Shown: piece after piece, positions 41,022-50,478 of the stretch
How positions within the stretch are numbered: the stretch's first letter is position 1
How the letters are laid out: every line of letters starts with the position of its first letter
Source: Onthophagus taurus
Taxonomy: Eukaryota > Arthropoda > Insecta > Coleoptera > Scarabaeidae
DNA length: 64,000 bases
Assembly (NCBI RefSeq): GCF_036711975.1
Contig: NC_091974.1
Span: 62,001-126,000, forward strand
Direction: 5' to 3'
Notes under the pieces: generated by a model
Told to the model about the DNA's origin: nothing
Databases searched by the model: none
What the model saw: only the letters and a program-made list of their open reading frames with translations
Translations under genes and position numbers: made by a program

Positions 41022-41546
41022 ATGGAGTTGCGTAGAGCAGTAGTTGATATTCAGGGGTTCTATATAGACTCTGAATTCATAGTTAAAGAATTCACACTTC
41101 TCGACCTTATCACCGACTATGCCGTACATCTCCACTTCAAGGCTGACAGACCCTTTCGATGCTTATCGGTTCAAGATCAACGATCCGCCAAGTATTTAGA
41201 GCGAAATCACCATAAACTATCGTATATTGGAGGATGGATGGATCTGTCGATGGGGTTAAATTAACTGGATGATATACTGTCGTTCTATGATGAGGTGTAT
41301 GTGAAGGGTAGCCAGAAGAGGGAGTTTTTGGAAAGCAGACCCTATTATCGGTTCCGATGTCATCGGAATTTGACGGTCAGGGATATTGCCTCGGAGTTTT
41401 CTGAGAAGGCGGTTGAAGAAGATACTAAATTGACGGCGACTTCCAATCCATGCTGGTTCCACAACGATGCTCCCGCAGTTTGCTCGCAAAATAACGCCAT
41501 AATTTTAAAGAATTTTTTATGTAATTTGCATAGACGTGTTATATAA
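41022..41546 (+). pseudogene. Conserved mobile-element ORF (VDIQGF family), one internal stop
   Basis: Starts MELRRAVVDIQGFYID at 41022. A TAA at 41262-41264 interrupts the frame, but the same frame resumes at once (LDDILSFYDEVYVKGSQKRE) and stays open to 41546, about 174 residues in all. The V-D-I-Q-G-F start, the FIVKEFT strand, VYVKGSQKREFL and a late Cys/His group (CWFHNDAPAVC) are typical of a family found in many insect mobile elements; an RNase H-like nuclease fold is possible but unproven. A recent nonsense mutation is the simplest reading. Confidence 0.6.
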
Positions 41547-41647
41547 GAAGTTGTTAAATTTTTTTTTAATACATATATTAACTTTTATTTATTGTATTTA
41601 TTTTTGAATCCTTCATGCATTCAGTGTCTGACCTCCATCACGCAAAC

Positions 41648-43060
41648 ATGTACATTGCGAGAGTTATTTTAGTATATACGCTCTGGGCGCTTCCAATACG
41701 AATTTTAATGGAAGATTTGATGTACGATAGGGATATGGAAATCTATAAATATCTCAAAGCATTTGGATATTTAAATGGGAGTGTGAGCGGTTTACATCAT
41801 CATCATCAGATGGGATATACAACAACAACAAAAATGACGGAAGGGTTACGTAAATTGCAGGAATATTTTCACCTGCCAGTATCGGGTGAAGTTGATTTTA
41901 AAACTTTGGATTTGATTGGTAAACCAAGATGTGGGAATAAAGACTTGGAAGACATATCAGTAGACGCTAAACGTACGATACATCGAAAGTGGGGGACCCC
42001 AATAGTTAAATGCGCCATCTATAATAAATATCCAGATGGCTTTCCCAATATCGTTGAAAGGGCATTTGCGGTTTGGGCTAAGCATATAGATTTAAAGTTT
42101 CAGAGCTCGTTTACCGACGTCAACATTCTAATCGGGTTTAAAGGTTACAACCATACGTGCATAAGGAACGTTGGATCAATGTGTGGTAGTACATTCAAAA
42201 ATGGAATTTTAGCTCACGCATACTATCCTTATATTAATGGACGTAATGTTGAAATCCACATAAATTCAGATTTAGAGTTTGATTTATCCAACTCTACAGT
42301 AGATGGGAAATATAACCTATTTTTGGTAATGGTGCATGAAATTGGGCATTCCTTAGGTTTAATGCATCGAGTTGAACTCGATTCCATCATGCATCCCAAC
42401 TATGGTAACATGAGAATTGAGGATTTCAAGTTGAATAGCAGAGATATTGTGGCAATTCAAGCTATATATGGTAGACCCAAATTGTATACATCATCGACTG
42501 TTTCAAGTTACGTTACATCATCATATAGGACCACGACGAGTCGGTCTACGACAAATCCTGCCGTTCAACCCTCACCCTTTAGAGACGTTTGTGATGTGGA
42601 TTCAAAGTTTTCCGGTTTTTTGATTCACTATCAAACCATGTACGTGTTTTACAAACAATGGGTTTGGTTAATAGATTTAAAGTCTAAACGACCTAAACAA
42701 CCCAATCCTATAGACATAAATGATTGGCTGCCGACTTTGAGGAATGTTTTTCGTACTGTAGACTATAGTTATAAAGTGTCTATCTCGCCTAGAGGTGACC
42801 TTATACTTATAATGGAAAATGCAATATACAGAATTGATTTTAAGAGTATGAATGTGCGGTCTGTGTGGCCGTTCACTTCGACCGAGTTAGGGTTTAATAA
42901 TTTTACTCGAGTTAACGGGATAGTTACAAGCAATTACGGTTTACCTTACATATTTTTCGATGATATGTACGCAATTCAAGTGGATTTTAATTACTTTAGA
43001 AAGGAGAGAGTTATAGTTTCGATTGGTGAACTTTTTCCGGGAATCCCAACTTCTTTATAA
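41648..43060 (+). CDS. Matrix metalloproteinase carried by the Polinton
   Basis: 470 codons from the second Met (MYIARVILVYTLWALPIRIL, a good signal peptide); the ORF opens 11 codons earlier. Order: signal peptide; propeptide with a peptidoglycan-binding-like helix region (LRKLQEYFHLPVSGEVD); cysteine switch PRCGNKD at 93-99; catalytic domain with LAHAYYP, the zinc site HEIGHSLGLMH at 230-240 and Met-turn SIMHP at 246-250; a Ser/Thr-rich hinge; and a degenerate hemopexin-like domain (MYVFYKQWVWLIDL). All residues for a latent, self-activated zinc protease are present. Such enzymes cut extracellular matrix; some insect baculoviruses encode one. It lies between capsid and replication genes, inside intact element ends, so it is cargo. 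Intact. Confidence 0.9.
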   Translation: MYIARVILVYTLWALPIRILMEDLMYDRDMEIYKYLKAFGYLNGSVSGLHHHHQMGYTTTTKMTEGLRKLQEYFHLPVSGEVDFKTLDLIGKPRCGNKDLEDISVDAKRTIHRKWGTPIVKCAIYNKYPDGFPNIVERAFAVWAKHIDLKFQSSFTDVNILIGFKGYNHTCIRNVGSMCGSTFKNGILAHAYYPYINGRNVEIHINSDLEFDLSNSTVDGKYNLFLVMVHEIGHSLGLMHRVELDSIMHPNYGNMRIEDFKLNSRDIVAIQAIYGRPKLYTSSTVSSYVTSSYRTTTSRSTTNPAVQPSPFRDVCDVDSKFSGFLIHYQTMYVFYKQWVWLIDLKSKRPKQPNPIDINDWLPTLRNVFRTVDYSYKVSISPRGDLILIMENAIYRIDFKSMNVRSVWPFTSTELGFNNFTRVNGIVTSNYGLPYIFFDDMYAIQVDFNYFRKERVIVSIGELFPGIPTSL

Positions 43061-43225
43061 GATAACTTGCCCCTATATATCAATTTTAGATCAATTGAAA
43101 TCTCTCCTCTCAACAATCATTTCAACCAATCTCTCAATTCCCATAAATTATTGAGATGATGGGGGGAGGGGGTAATTAATTATATTCACCCGTTGCGTGC
43201 ATTTAAATTCAGTTCTCCATTGGAA
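43061..43225. other. Intergenic gap after the metalloproteinase gene
   Basis: Holds CT-rich sequence (43095-43140) and a G-run (GGGGGGAGGGGG near 43160). It has no ORF with an ATG. Confidence 0.4.
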
Positions 43226-43921
43226 ATGGATATCGAGGGAGGAGTGAGCGACGTCTGTGAAGAGATGGGCTTGGATTATTGGAATTCAATCGGCGCGCAG
43301 TGGAAACGGTATCGTGAATTGATAAAAAAGGAGACTAAATTTATCGGGGAAACGCAATTTTCAACCGAATCTTTCAGCATTAAAGTTGGAATTAGCGTCG
43401 CTAGAGGGGGTACAACCTGTGTAAAGTTCGTAGTTAGAACATGCAAAGGTTTGGAATCCCAGTCGCATCAAATTACGTTTTTACGTCAAGATTGGGAACA
43501 CCTAATATCTACCCTTAAACTGATACGTTTCAATGTAGAAGTTTCCTCGCAGACGCTACCATTAGCCGAAGGTAACCTAAAGGTCGAATTTGACGATGAT
43601 GATGATTACCTGTATCTAACGTATGTGATTGAGGATTCCGAAAGTGGTGTATTCATACCGATTTTACTTCATTCAACGGATATCGATAAGATTTTCGCAA
43701 TGGAGAAGCTAATTACCTATAAAATGAACCTTTTGGATAGCCTAAATTTTATGGAATACATTAAATCTCTACAGCTTGTTGACGACGACGACGACGACGA
43801 CGATGATATGTATAACACGACGTCCATTGAAGAATTCTGTTTAAATAATTTATCGGAAATTAATTTTTATGTGATGGAATACTTGGAAATAATAAACTCC
43901 ACTACAACAGTTTCTATTTGA
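43226..43921 (+). CDS. Acidic-tailed, PC4-like putative ssDNA-binding protein
   Basis: 231 codons from the ATG of MDIEGGVSDVCEEMG; the ORF opens 11 codons earlier without an ATG. Residues about 45-100 (KFVVRTCKGLESQSHQITFL then DWEHLISTLKLI) have the strand-strand-helix pattern of the PC4 transcription coactivator domain, which binds single-stranded DNA. Two acidic runs follow (EFDDDDDYLYL, and nine Asp near residue 200). Acidic tails are common in ssDNA-binding proteins of replication systems, and the next gene is the polymerase. The role is inferred; the fold match is by eye and weak. Confidence 0.5.
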   Translation: MDIEGGVSDVCEEMGLDYWNSIGAQWKRYRELIKKETKFIGETQFSTESFSIKVGISVARGGTTCVKFVVRTCKGLESQSHQITFLRQDWEHLISTLKLIRFNVEVSSQTLPLAEGNLKVEFDDDDDYLYLTYVIEDSESGVFIPILLHSTDIDKIFAMEKLITYKMNLLDSLNFMEYIKSLQLVDDDDDDDDDMYNTTSIEEFCLNNLSEINFYVMEYLEIINSTTTVSI

Positions 43922-43973
43922 TCACGTGATCACCTCGTAATATTGTCCGCCGCGCCTATCGGATCACGTGATC
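43920..43973. promoter_or_regulatory. Twin palindromic E-boxes upstream of PolB
   Basis: GATCACGTGATC occurs at 43920-43931 and 43962-43973, within an 18-bp direct repeat ATCACGTGATCACCTCGT. The 42-bp spacing is close to four helical turns. CACGTG is the core for bHLH factors. It lies 107-160 bp before the PolB start. Confidence 0.45.
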
Positions 43974-44080
43974 ACCTCGTGATAGTGTCGACCGACCTTC
44001 ATAACTCTAATCACACACCTAGCTGCTTATCAGTTCAGCGTTAGCGGCCGTCGCGTACATTTATTCAATTTCGTAATAAA

Positions 44081-47000
44081 ATGTTTCTTTGCAAAGTGTG
44101 TAACGGTGCGTTTACCTTAAAACACAATCTTACCCGACATATACGTTTGAAACACGGTGATGTGCGGGAATCGAACTTTAAATGCAGTATCTGCGAAAAA
44201 GTTTATTCAAGATCTGACAAATTGAAACACCATCAAAGAAGCGTACATGAACTAGATGTTCCACGTTATGTTGCGCCGCAGCCGCCGCCGCCGCCACCAC
44301 TACCACCATCTTTACAAAGTACATCGGTCGGTCCGGTTGAACAGACTTCACTGCGTCATCCGCCTAAACAACAACCCTCCAACCCTTCATCAAGTACCTC
44401 CAACTTATGTCCAATTTGCGGTGTTGACTTTATATCTACCACTCACCTACGGACTCATCTAAGATTGGAACATGCGACCCCGGTCGAAGGTGAAGATAAC
44501 GTCGATAGATTGGAATCATGTTTTAAAGGCAGAGTTTGCACCTATAGAGTCGCAGACGTGTTGGTCGATGATGATATATCATCGTTCCTAACAAGATCAG
44601 AAGGAGCTGTTAAACGAATGATTGAGGTTAGTTTAGATCGCTGTGGTCCCTCTATAAAGGTTCAGATTGAGTTTTTTGCGAATTATGTTAAAGCCGCGTA
44701 TGATGAAAATGGGGATGAAGACGTATTAATGTCCGAGAAAAATTTTAATTGTACATTTCAAGTTGTTTCGGTGGGTACGGATTTGCATGAGGTGTATGTT
44801 GGGATGTGTAGGGAAATTTTAGCTCAAAGCGAAGAATTTCAAGAACGCGACTCTGGGTGGGCCTTCTTCTCCGTATCTCACCTCCTGCTTAATATTAATA
44901 AATTTGAACCTATACCCGGAGCATTGTATATACGTTTACCACAGGTAATTGCTGAAAAACATGCGTGCGTAAATATTAAAAACTATACGGACGATGCTTG
45001 TTTAGCGTGGTGTTTGACGGCGGCTCTTCATCCTGCAAATCATAGTCACGATCGAACTACAAGCTACCCTCATTATAGTCAAGTACTTAATTTGCACGGG
45101 ATTACATTTCCCATTACTTTAAAAGATATAATTAATGTAGAAAAATTAAATAATTTACGTATTAATGTTTACGAATTGATAAGTAGTAGTAGTGGTAAAT
45201 ACACGGTGGAAGGGCCAATTTATTTTACCAAACAAAGACGCGATATTCATATAAATTTGCTTTATCTATACGAAAACGGGAAGGGACATTTCGTTTTAAT
45301 TAAAAATCTTTCAAGACTAATATCGAGTCAAGTCACGCGCCGCGAACATTCTATACACCTTTGTGATGGATGTTTAACGCGGTTTTCATCCGCAGACAAG
45401 TTACTCACTCATCAGACTTATGATTGTAATCATGTGATGACCGTTTTACCTACAACCGATTTAAAATCTAAACCAAACTTTTTCGGTTTAAAAACTCCGC
45501 AAAATATTTTAGAATTTAACAATTATAAATTCACTCAGATGGCGCCATTTGTCATCTACGCTGACTTTGAATCGCTTTTAAAACCGATCGATTATTGTAA
45601 GCAGAGTAGCGCTAAATCTTTTACGGAAAAAATTGAGGAACATCAACCTTACAGTTTTGCTTATTACATTGTTTCCAATATTGGTAGCAGTTTAAATAGA
45701 TTTGAAACGTATACGGGGCCGGATGCGCCTAAAATTTTTATCTCTAAATTAATTGATGATGTTAAATTACTTTACAGCAAATACTTTAAAACTATAAAAC
45801 CAATGATACCTTTAACGGCCGATGAGCAACGGCATTTCGATTCGGCCGAAAATTGTATTATTTGTCAAAATCCTTTTACTTCAAACCAGGTTAAGGTTCG
45901 TGATCATTGTCATATTAGCGGCAAATACCGAGGTCCCACCCATTCAAATTGTAATCTAAATTTCAAACTTCAAAATTTTATTCCGATATTTTTTCATAAC
46001 TTTAGTGGGTATGATTGTCATTTATTTATTAAAGAAATGGCCGAAGCAGACAAAGATGGACTTGATGTGTTACCTAATAATAAAGAGAGATACATTAGTT
46101 TTAGTAAAAGAGTGTTGGTTGATAAGGTAATTAGTGAAGACAAATCTGTTGAAAATGTTTTCTTTAAATTAAGATTTGTTGATTCATTTCGGTTCATGGC
46201 ATCTTCATTAGATTCTTTAGCAGGTAACCTTAATGAGTTTGATTTTATTCACGTGCGTAAATTTTACCCACACAATGATTATTTTAAATTGTTGACCAAA
46301 AAGGGAATCTTTCCCTACGCCTTTATGTCATCATTTGATAGGCTTAATGCCACATCCTTACCCCCTAAAGAGGCATTTTTTAATAATTTAAATTTAGAGG
46401 GAATATCTGATGAGCAATATACCCATCAAACTGTTTGGAAGAAATTTAATTGTCATACTTTTAAGGATTATTCCGATTTATACTTAAAGACCGATGTTCT
46501 TCTATTAGCTGATGTATTTGAGAAATTTAGACGAGTATGTTTCAAAACGTACGTTTTAGATCCCGCGCATTATTATACGGCACCGGGGTTATCTTGGGAT
46601 GCTATGCTAAAATTTACGAAAATTAAATTGGAATTGTTGACGGATATTGATCAAGTTCATTTCGTTAAAAAAGGTATCCGTGGGGGCATTTCACAATGCT
46701 CTCTACGTCATGCTAAAGCAAACAATAAATATATGGAAAATTATGATGCTAATTCACCTTCAAAATTTTTAATGTATTGGGACGCTAATAATTTGTATGG
46801 GTGGGCAATGTCTCAATTTATCCCCGTTTCCGACTTTAAATGGTTGACTGAAAACGAAATTCAAAATTTAGATTTTAATAATACAGCCGATGATTACGAT
46901 TTCGGATATATTTTAGATGTGGATATTGCGTATCCCGAACACTTGCACAACCTGCATAATGATCTACCTTTCTTAGCCGAAAATTTAATCCCCCCTAACT

Positions 47001-48049
47001 GTAAATGTGAGAGCGATAAACGATTAATTCCAAATTTATTTGATAAGACAAATTATGTAATTCATTACAGAAATTTAAAACAAGCCGTTGCACACGGATT
47101 AATTATAAGTAAAGTAAATAGAGTTTTATCGTTTAAACAATCCCCTTGGTTAAAGTCATATATCGATAAAAATACAGAGTTACGCCAATCGGCTAAAAAT
47201 GATTTTGAAAAGGATTTTTTTAAATTAATGAACAACGCCGTTTTCGGTAAAACCATGGAAAATGTTGATAAGCGAGTCGACGTCCGCTTAGTAACCAGTT
47301 GGGACGATATCAGGTTTGACAAAACCGCAGGTAGACCTAGACTTGGAGCTCGGAGTTTAATCGCTAAATTAAATTTTAAAAGTGTTAAAGTATTCACAGA
47401 AACGTTTTCGGCAATTCAAATGGAGCGTCTTCATATCGTTTACGATAAACCTCTATACGTTGGTTTTACAGTTTTAGAACTCTCAAAATTATTAATGTAC
47501 GATTTTTATTATGATTTTTTAAAACCTAAATACGGCGAGGACGTTCAGTTGTGTTACATGGATACCGACAGTTTCACCGTACTAATTAAGTCTGACGATG
47601 TGTATAACGATGTTAAATTAAATTTAGATAAATTTGATACATCTAACTACAGTCCCGATAATCGGTTTGACATCCCCTTGCAAAATAAAGCGGTTTTAGG
47701 TAAGATGAAGGATGAAAATTGCGGAAACGTAATGGTCGAATTTATTGGCTTAAGATCGAAGGTGTACGCAAATCGGGTTGCTGATGGGCGGGTTACTAAA
47801 AAATCTAAAGGTATTAGGAAAGCTGTGGTTAAACAAAAGCTTTCATTTCAAAATTATTTCGACTGTTTACATTCAAATTCCATCGTGTCTAGAAAACAGT
47901 TATTATTTAGAAGTTTTAACCACACGGTTTTTACCGTTTTACAAAACAAATTGGCCCTTTCCCCACATAATTCAAAGCGATGTATCGATGCCGATGGTAT
48001 TAAAACATTGGCTTGGGGTCATTTTACAACTATTTCGAATAACGTTTAA
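44081..48049 (+). CDS. Protein-primed family B DNA polymerase with N-terminal C2H2 fingers (Polinton PolB)
   Basis: 1322 codons, intact. Three C2H2 fingers (residues 1-55 and about 110-130) with a proline-rich spacer; a CLAWCLTAALHP domain with a later conserved His region, possibly a papain-like fold; a fourth finger (CDGCLTRFSSADKLLTH); exonuclease I FVIYADFESLL (about 490); an endonuclease VII-like zinc motif (CIICQNPF, RDHCHISGKYRG, about 590-625); exonuclease II HNFSGYDCHLF; exonuclease III YLKTDVLLLADV; polymerase A YWDANNLYGWAM (about 898); B KLMNNAVFGKTMEN (about 1048); C CYMDTDSF (about 1158). It copies the linear element from a terminal protein. It points outward toward the right terminal repeat. 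Confidence 0.95.
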   Translation: MFLCKVCNGAFTLKHNLTRHIRLKHGDVRESNFKCSICEKVYSRSDKLKHHQRSVHELDVPRYVAPQPPPPPPLPPSLQSTSVGPVEQTSLRHPPKQQPSNPSSSTSNLCPICGVDFISTTHLRTHLRLEHATPVEGEDNVDRLESCFKGRVCTYRVADVLVDDDISSFLTRSEGAVKRMIEVSLDRCGPSIKVQIEFFANYVKAAYDENGDEDVLMSEKNFNCTFQVVSVGTDLHEVYVGMCREILAQSEEFQERDSGWAFFSVSHLLLNINKFEPIPGALYIRLPQVIAEKHACVNIKNYTDDACLAWCLTAALHPANHSHDRTTSYPHYSQVLNLHGITFPITLKDIINVEKLNNLRINVYELISSSSGKYTVEGPIYFTKQRRDIHINLLYLYENGKGHFVLIKNLSRLISSQVTRREHSIHLCDGCLTRFSSADKLLTHQTYDCNHVMTVLPTTDLKSKPNFFGLKTPQNILEFNNYKFTQMAPFVIYADFESLLKPIDYCKQSSAKSFTEKIEEHQPYSFAYYIVSNIGSSLNRFETYTGPDAPKIFISKLIDDVKLLYSKYFKTIKPMIPLTADEQRHFDSAENCIICQNPFTSNQVKVRDHCHISGKYRGPTHSNCNLNFKLQNFIPIFFHNFSGYDCHLFIKEMAEADKDGLDVLPNNKERYISFSKRVLVDKVISEDKSVENVFFKLRFVDSFRFMASSLDSLAGNLNEFDFIHVRKFYPHNDYFKLLTKKGIFPYAFMSSFDRLNATSLPPKEAFFNNLNLEGISDEQYTHQTVWKKFNCHTFKDYSDLYLKTDVLLLADVFEKFRRVCFKTYVLDPAHYYTAPGLSWDAMLKFTKIKLELLTDIDQVHFVKKGIRGGISQCSLRHAKANNKYMENYDANSPSKFLMYWDANNLYGWAMSQFIPVSDFKWLTENEIQNLDFNNTADDYDFGYILDVDIAYPEHLHNLHNDLPFLAENLIPPNCKCESDKRLIPNLFDKTNYVIHYRNLKQAVAHGLIISKVNRVLSFKQSPWLKSYIDKNTELRQSAKNDFEKDFFKLMNNAVFGKTMENVDKRVDVRLVTSWDDIRFDKTAGRPRLGARSLIAKLNFKSVKVFTETFSAIQMERLHIVYDKPLYVGFTVLELSKLLMYDFYYDFLKPKYGEDVQLCYMDTDSFTVLIKSDDVYNDVKLNLDKFDTSNYSPDNRFDIPLQNKAVLGKMKDENCGNVMVEFIGLRSKVYANRVADGRVTKKSKGIRKAVVKQKLSFQNYFDCLHSNSIVSRKQLLFRSFNHTVFTVLQNKLALSPHNSKRCIDADGIKTLAWGHFTTISNNV

Positions 48050-48430
48050 ATATATTTAAGTAGGTTAAGTAGAAAATAGTATCATTTTATTCGAGTATGT
48101 TTAATTTAAATTTAAATTTTTAATATATGTATTAATATATGTATATGTATTAACTTTAATTTTTTGTGATTTTCTCTTCCTCCTCCTCCTACCATCAATC
48201 AGTCAATCAATCAATCAATAATAATAATAAATAACCTATTTTAAGGTGAGTATTATTTCAATTCAGTCATCGCTCCGCGGGGGATTAACTTCCGCTGATA
48301 AGCATACGATCGTCGACGTCATCGTCGTCGTTGTCGTCATCGCTCCGCGGGGGATTAGCTTCCGCTGATAAACGTATGAGCGCCGTCGTCATCTCTACTT
48401 GAACGTTATTTAAACACTCTTAACTCATTT

Positions 48431-48502
48431 CCTTCGGTAGCCTAGCGGGCAAGACGCCCGACTCTCAAGCAGACAGCCCGGGTTCGATCCTGAGCGTTGG
48501 CA
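48431..48502 (+). ncRNA. tRNA-like segment with Pol III A and B boxes, right repeat
   Basis: A box TAGCCTAGCGGG at 48438-48449 and B box GGGTTCGATCC at 48480-48490, followed by an A-run. Mirror copy of 14484-14553; both boxes are identical between copies. Confidence 0.55.
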
Positions 48503-48539
48503 AAAAAAAAAAAAATTTATCCGACCGTTAGGGCGCTAG

Positions 48540-48890
48540 AGCGTTATCCCCTATCGTAGGGGGAGGCTTGGGGTTGAAGCGGGGTAGTAGGAAGCCATTA
48601 GGGCGCTAGCATGGGGTTGAAGGGGGTGATGGGGTTGAAGGGGACCAATAGGGCACTAATAGGGGGTGATGGGGTTGAAGGGGACCAATAGGGCACTAAC
48701 ATGGGGTTGAAGGGAGCCAATAGGGCACTAACATGGGGTTGAAGGGGGGATGGGGGTTGAAGGGGGGATGGGGGTTGAAGGGCCAATAGGGCACTAACAT
48801 GGGGTTGAAGGGTCCATTAGGGCACTCACATGGGGTTGAAGGGGGATGGGGGTTGAAGGGCCAAAAGGGCACTAACATGGGGTTGAAGAT
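48540..48890. repeat. Minisatellite in right Polinton repeat
   Basis: Tandem GGGTTGAAGG..CCAATAGGGCACTAACATG-type units, inverted relative to the left repeat. ORFs rich in Pro/Phe/Asn here are read from the repeat and are not genes. Confidence 0.8.
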
Positions 48891-48893
48891 GAC

Positions 48894-48943
48894 ACCGGAA
48901 GTGACAAGATACCGGAAGTGGGATGACACCGGAAGTGACGTCA
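48894..48943. promoter_or_regulatory. ETS/CRE-type site cluster in right repeat
   Basis: ACCGGAAGTG at 48894-48903, 48911-48920 and 48928-48937. The last overlaps TGACGTCA at 48936-48943, giving the composite ACCGGAAGTGACGTCA about 60 bp from the element end. Confidence 0.45.
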
Positions 48944-49002
48944 TGGGGGATTAGGGGGATGGGGATTGACTTCCGCTCCAGAACCGGCATTTATTATCTA
49001 CT

Positions 49003-49008
49003 TGTACG
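49003..49008. repeat. Target-site duplication of outer Polinton, right copy
   Basis: TGTACG directly after the end CTACT, identical to 13936-13941. Confidence 0.95.
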
Positions 49009-49032
49009 GTTTCGTAATAAAGGTGTTAAATA

Positions 49033-49543
49033 TTAATAGTTGAATTCTTGAAAAAACCAGTAAATCATTTTAACAAACAATATCGGTTTACTGATTTTCT
49101 GTGAATCGGCACATTGTTCAACTTTAGGATCGGGTCTCTTTTTATTTAAGCTACCTTTCATTATTGAGAAAGTTGTTTTTTCCTTCGATATTTCTAATTT
49201 ATTCAGCTGACACCATGTGCCGACCACTCTCAGGGCATCTTCAGCTTTCCGTTCAATTTCTGTCCTGCTATTTCCGCCGATGAGCATTAAAATGTCATCG
49301 GCATACACTGTTGTCGATGTCACTTCTGGCGTCACGTCTAGGATTCTCAAAAGATCCTCCACCATTATTTCCCAGCACATCGGTCCGCACACCGACCCTT
49401 GTGGGCATCCTTTTGTGAGTTTTTTGTGATTTTTGTTTGTTCTCCGACTTGCAACGTTGCGTACCTATCCTGACAATAGCTCCTGAAGATCTTGTACAAT
49501 TGCTGAGGGCAATAGTGAAAGTGGTCATTTTTTTTTCTTTCAT
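49033..49543 (-). pseudogene. Fragment of R1-like non-LTR reverse transcriptase
   Basis: The minus strand carries GPMCWEIMVEDLLRIL, VYADDILMLIGGNSR and WCQLNKLEISKEKT, the palm of an R1-clade RT around the YADD active site. The part upstream of about 49400 (SYCQDRYATLQV, continuing QKDAHKGR-type sequence) lies in a different frame. The fragment resembles the longer RT at 50479-52465 but is distinct, so it is a separate degraded copy. Confidence 0.75.
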
Positions 49544-50478
49544 TTACTCTATTACTTTCAGTCTAGTGTCTATACAAAAAATAAACTAGACCATACTTTT
49601 AGAAATTTTAACCACTTTACATTTACTTTAAACAAAAATGAAATTTTTACAATTCTAATTCTAATTAACAAAAATAAAATTTAAAATTTCAAAGTTAACA
49701 GAATGAGTTTCTATTTGATTCTTAACAACATGCAACTGATTTGTTCCTCTTCTGTGTTACATTTTGATGATTCTAGACAAAGAATTCATTTCATGTTAGT
49801 ACTTCATGCACCTATTTCTAAACTACCTAATATAATATCTACTTTCTACTGTTTCCTTTTAATTGCAACCAGTATCATGCACTAAAACCTAATAAAATTT
49901 CCCAAACAGAACAAAAACATTATTAAAAGAAATATAATAAAAGGAAAAGAAATAAAATAAAATAAAATAAAAATAAAAATAAAATGAATTGGTTGAAATT
50001 GAATTTAAATAACATGCAATCTAGACAGTAAGCGTAAGATCTGTAATTAGTGGGATGTCAATTTGTTATTTGTTTTCATGCGATCAGGATTGTGATTTTA
50101 CTTGTGCTTAGCCGTGTCCAGGATTTTTATTTCTACCTGAGGTAGTTACCTGGACTTCGTTGCCCATGTCCCTGCCCCGTGGAGGCGCACTGACTATCTA
50201 GCAAGTTGTTAAAATATTTTTGCGTTTTCCCATGTTTCTTGAAGCAATTTCCTAGTCTACTAACTAAAAACTAAAACTAACATTACTCTAATCTACCCAA
50301 CACCATCTACTACTACATTAACTACTCTACCCTATAACTAAAACTAAAACTAAAGCTTTACGCTTTGTCAAATCCGGGTTGAAGTCTTCCTTTTGGTTTG
50401 CTGCTCGTGTCGGTTCATCAGTATCTAATACTGGTATCCAGACACGAGTAGACATGGATGTGACCAGGTGTTATGGTC
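49544..50478. other. Non-coding, A/T-rich; includes the R1-like 3' tail
   Basis: Contains an AAAAT-type simple repeat at about 49950-49985. The segment 50010-50478 is probably the 3' untranslated region of the R1-like element that follows. No gene seen. Confidence 0.5.

Larger units (their letters stand above)
13942..49002. mobile_element. Outer Polinton/Maverick element (virus-like DNA transposon)
   Basis: 35,061 bp, or about 19.5 kb without the nested element. Ends are 5'-AG...CT-3' in inverted repeats of about 0.9 kb, with a perfect TGTACG duplication. It carries the diagnostic Polinton set: integrase, packaging ATPase, protease, minor and major capsid proteins and protein-primed PolB. 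It also carries a PLA2 virion-type protein, a fibre-like protein and a metalloproteinase. PolB, integrase, ATPase and major capsid ORFs are open. The protease, the fibre gene and one small ORF are broken, and one gene is split by the nested element, so this copy is recent but not autonomous. Confidence 0.95.
48098..49002 (-). repeat. Outer Polinton right terminal inverted repeat
   Basis: Inverted copy of 13942-14872 with the same modules in mirror order, ending GGCATTTATTATCTACT. Differences are mainly repeat-number changes in the minisatellite and in the ETS-site array. Confidence 0.9.

Noticed and set aside
48598-48944. Proline/asparagine-rich minus-strand ORFs
   Set aside because: They come from the terminal-repeat minisatellite; the left repeat has no equivalent open frame.
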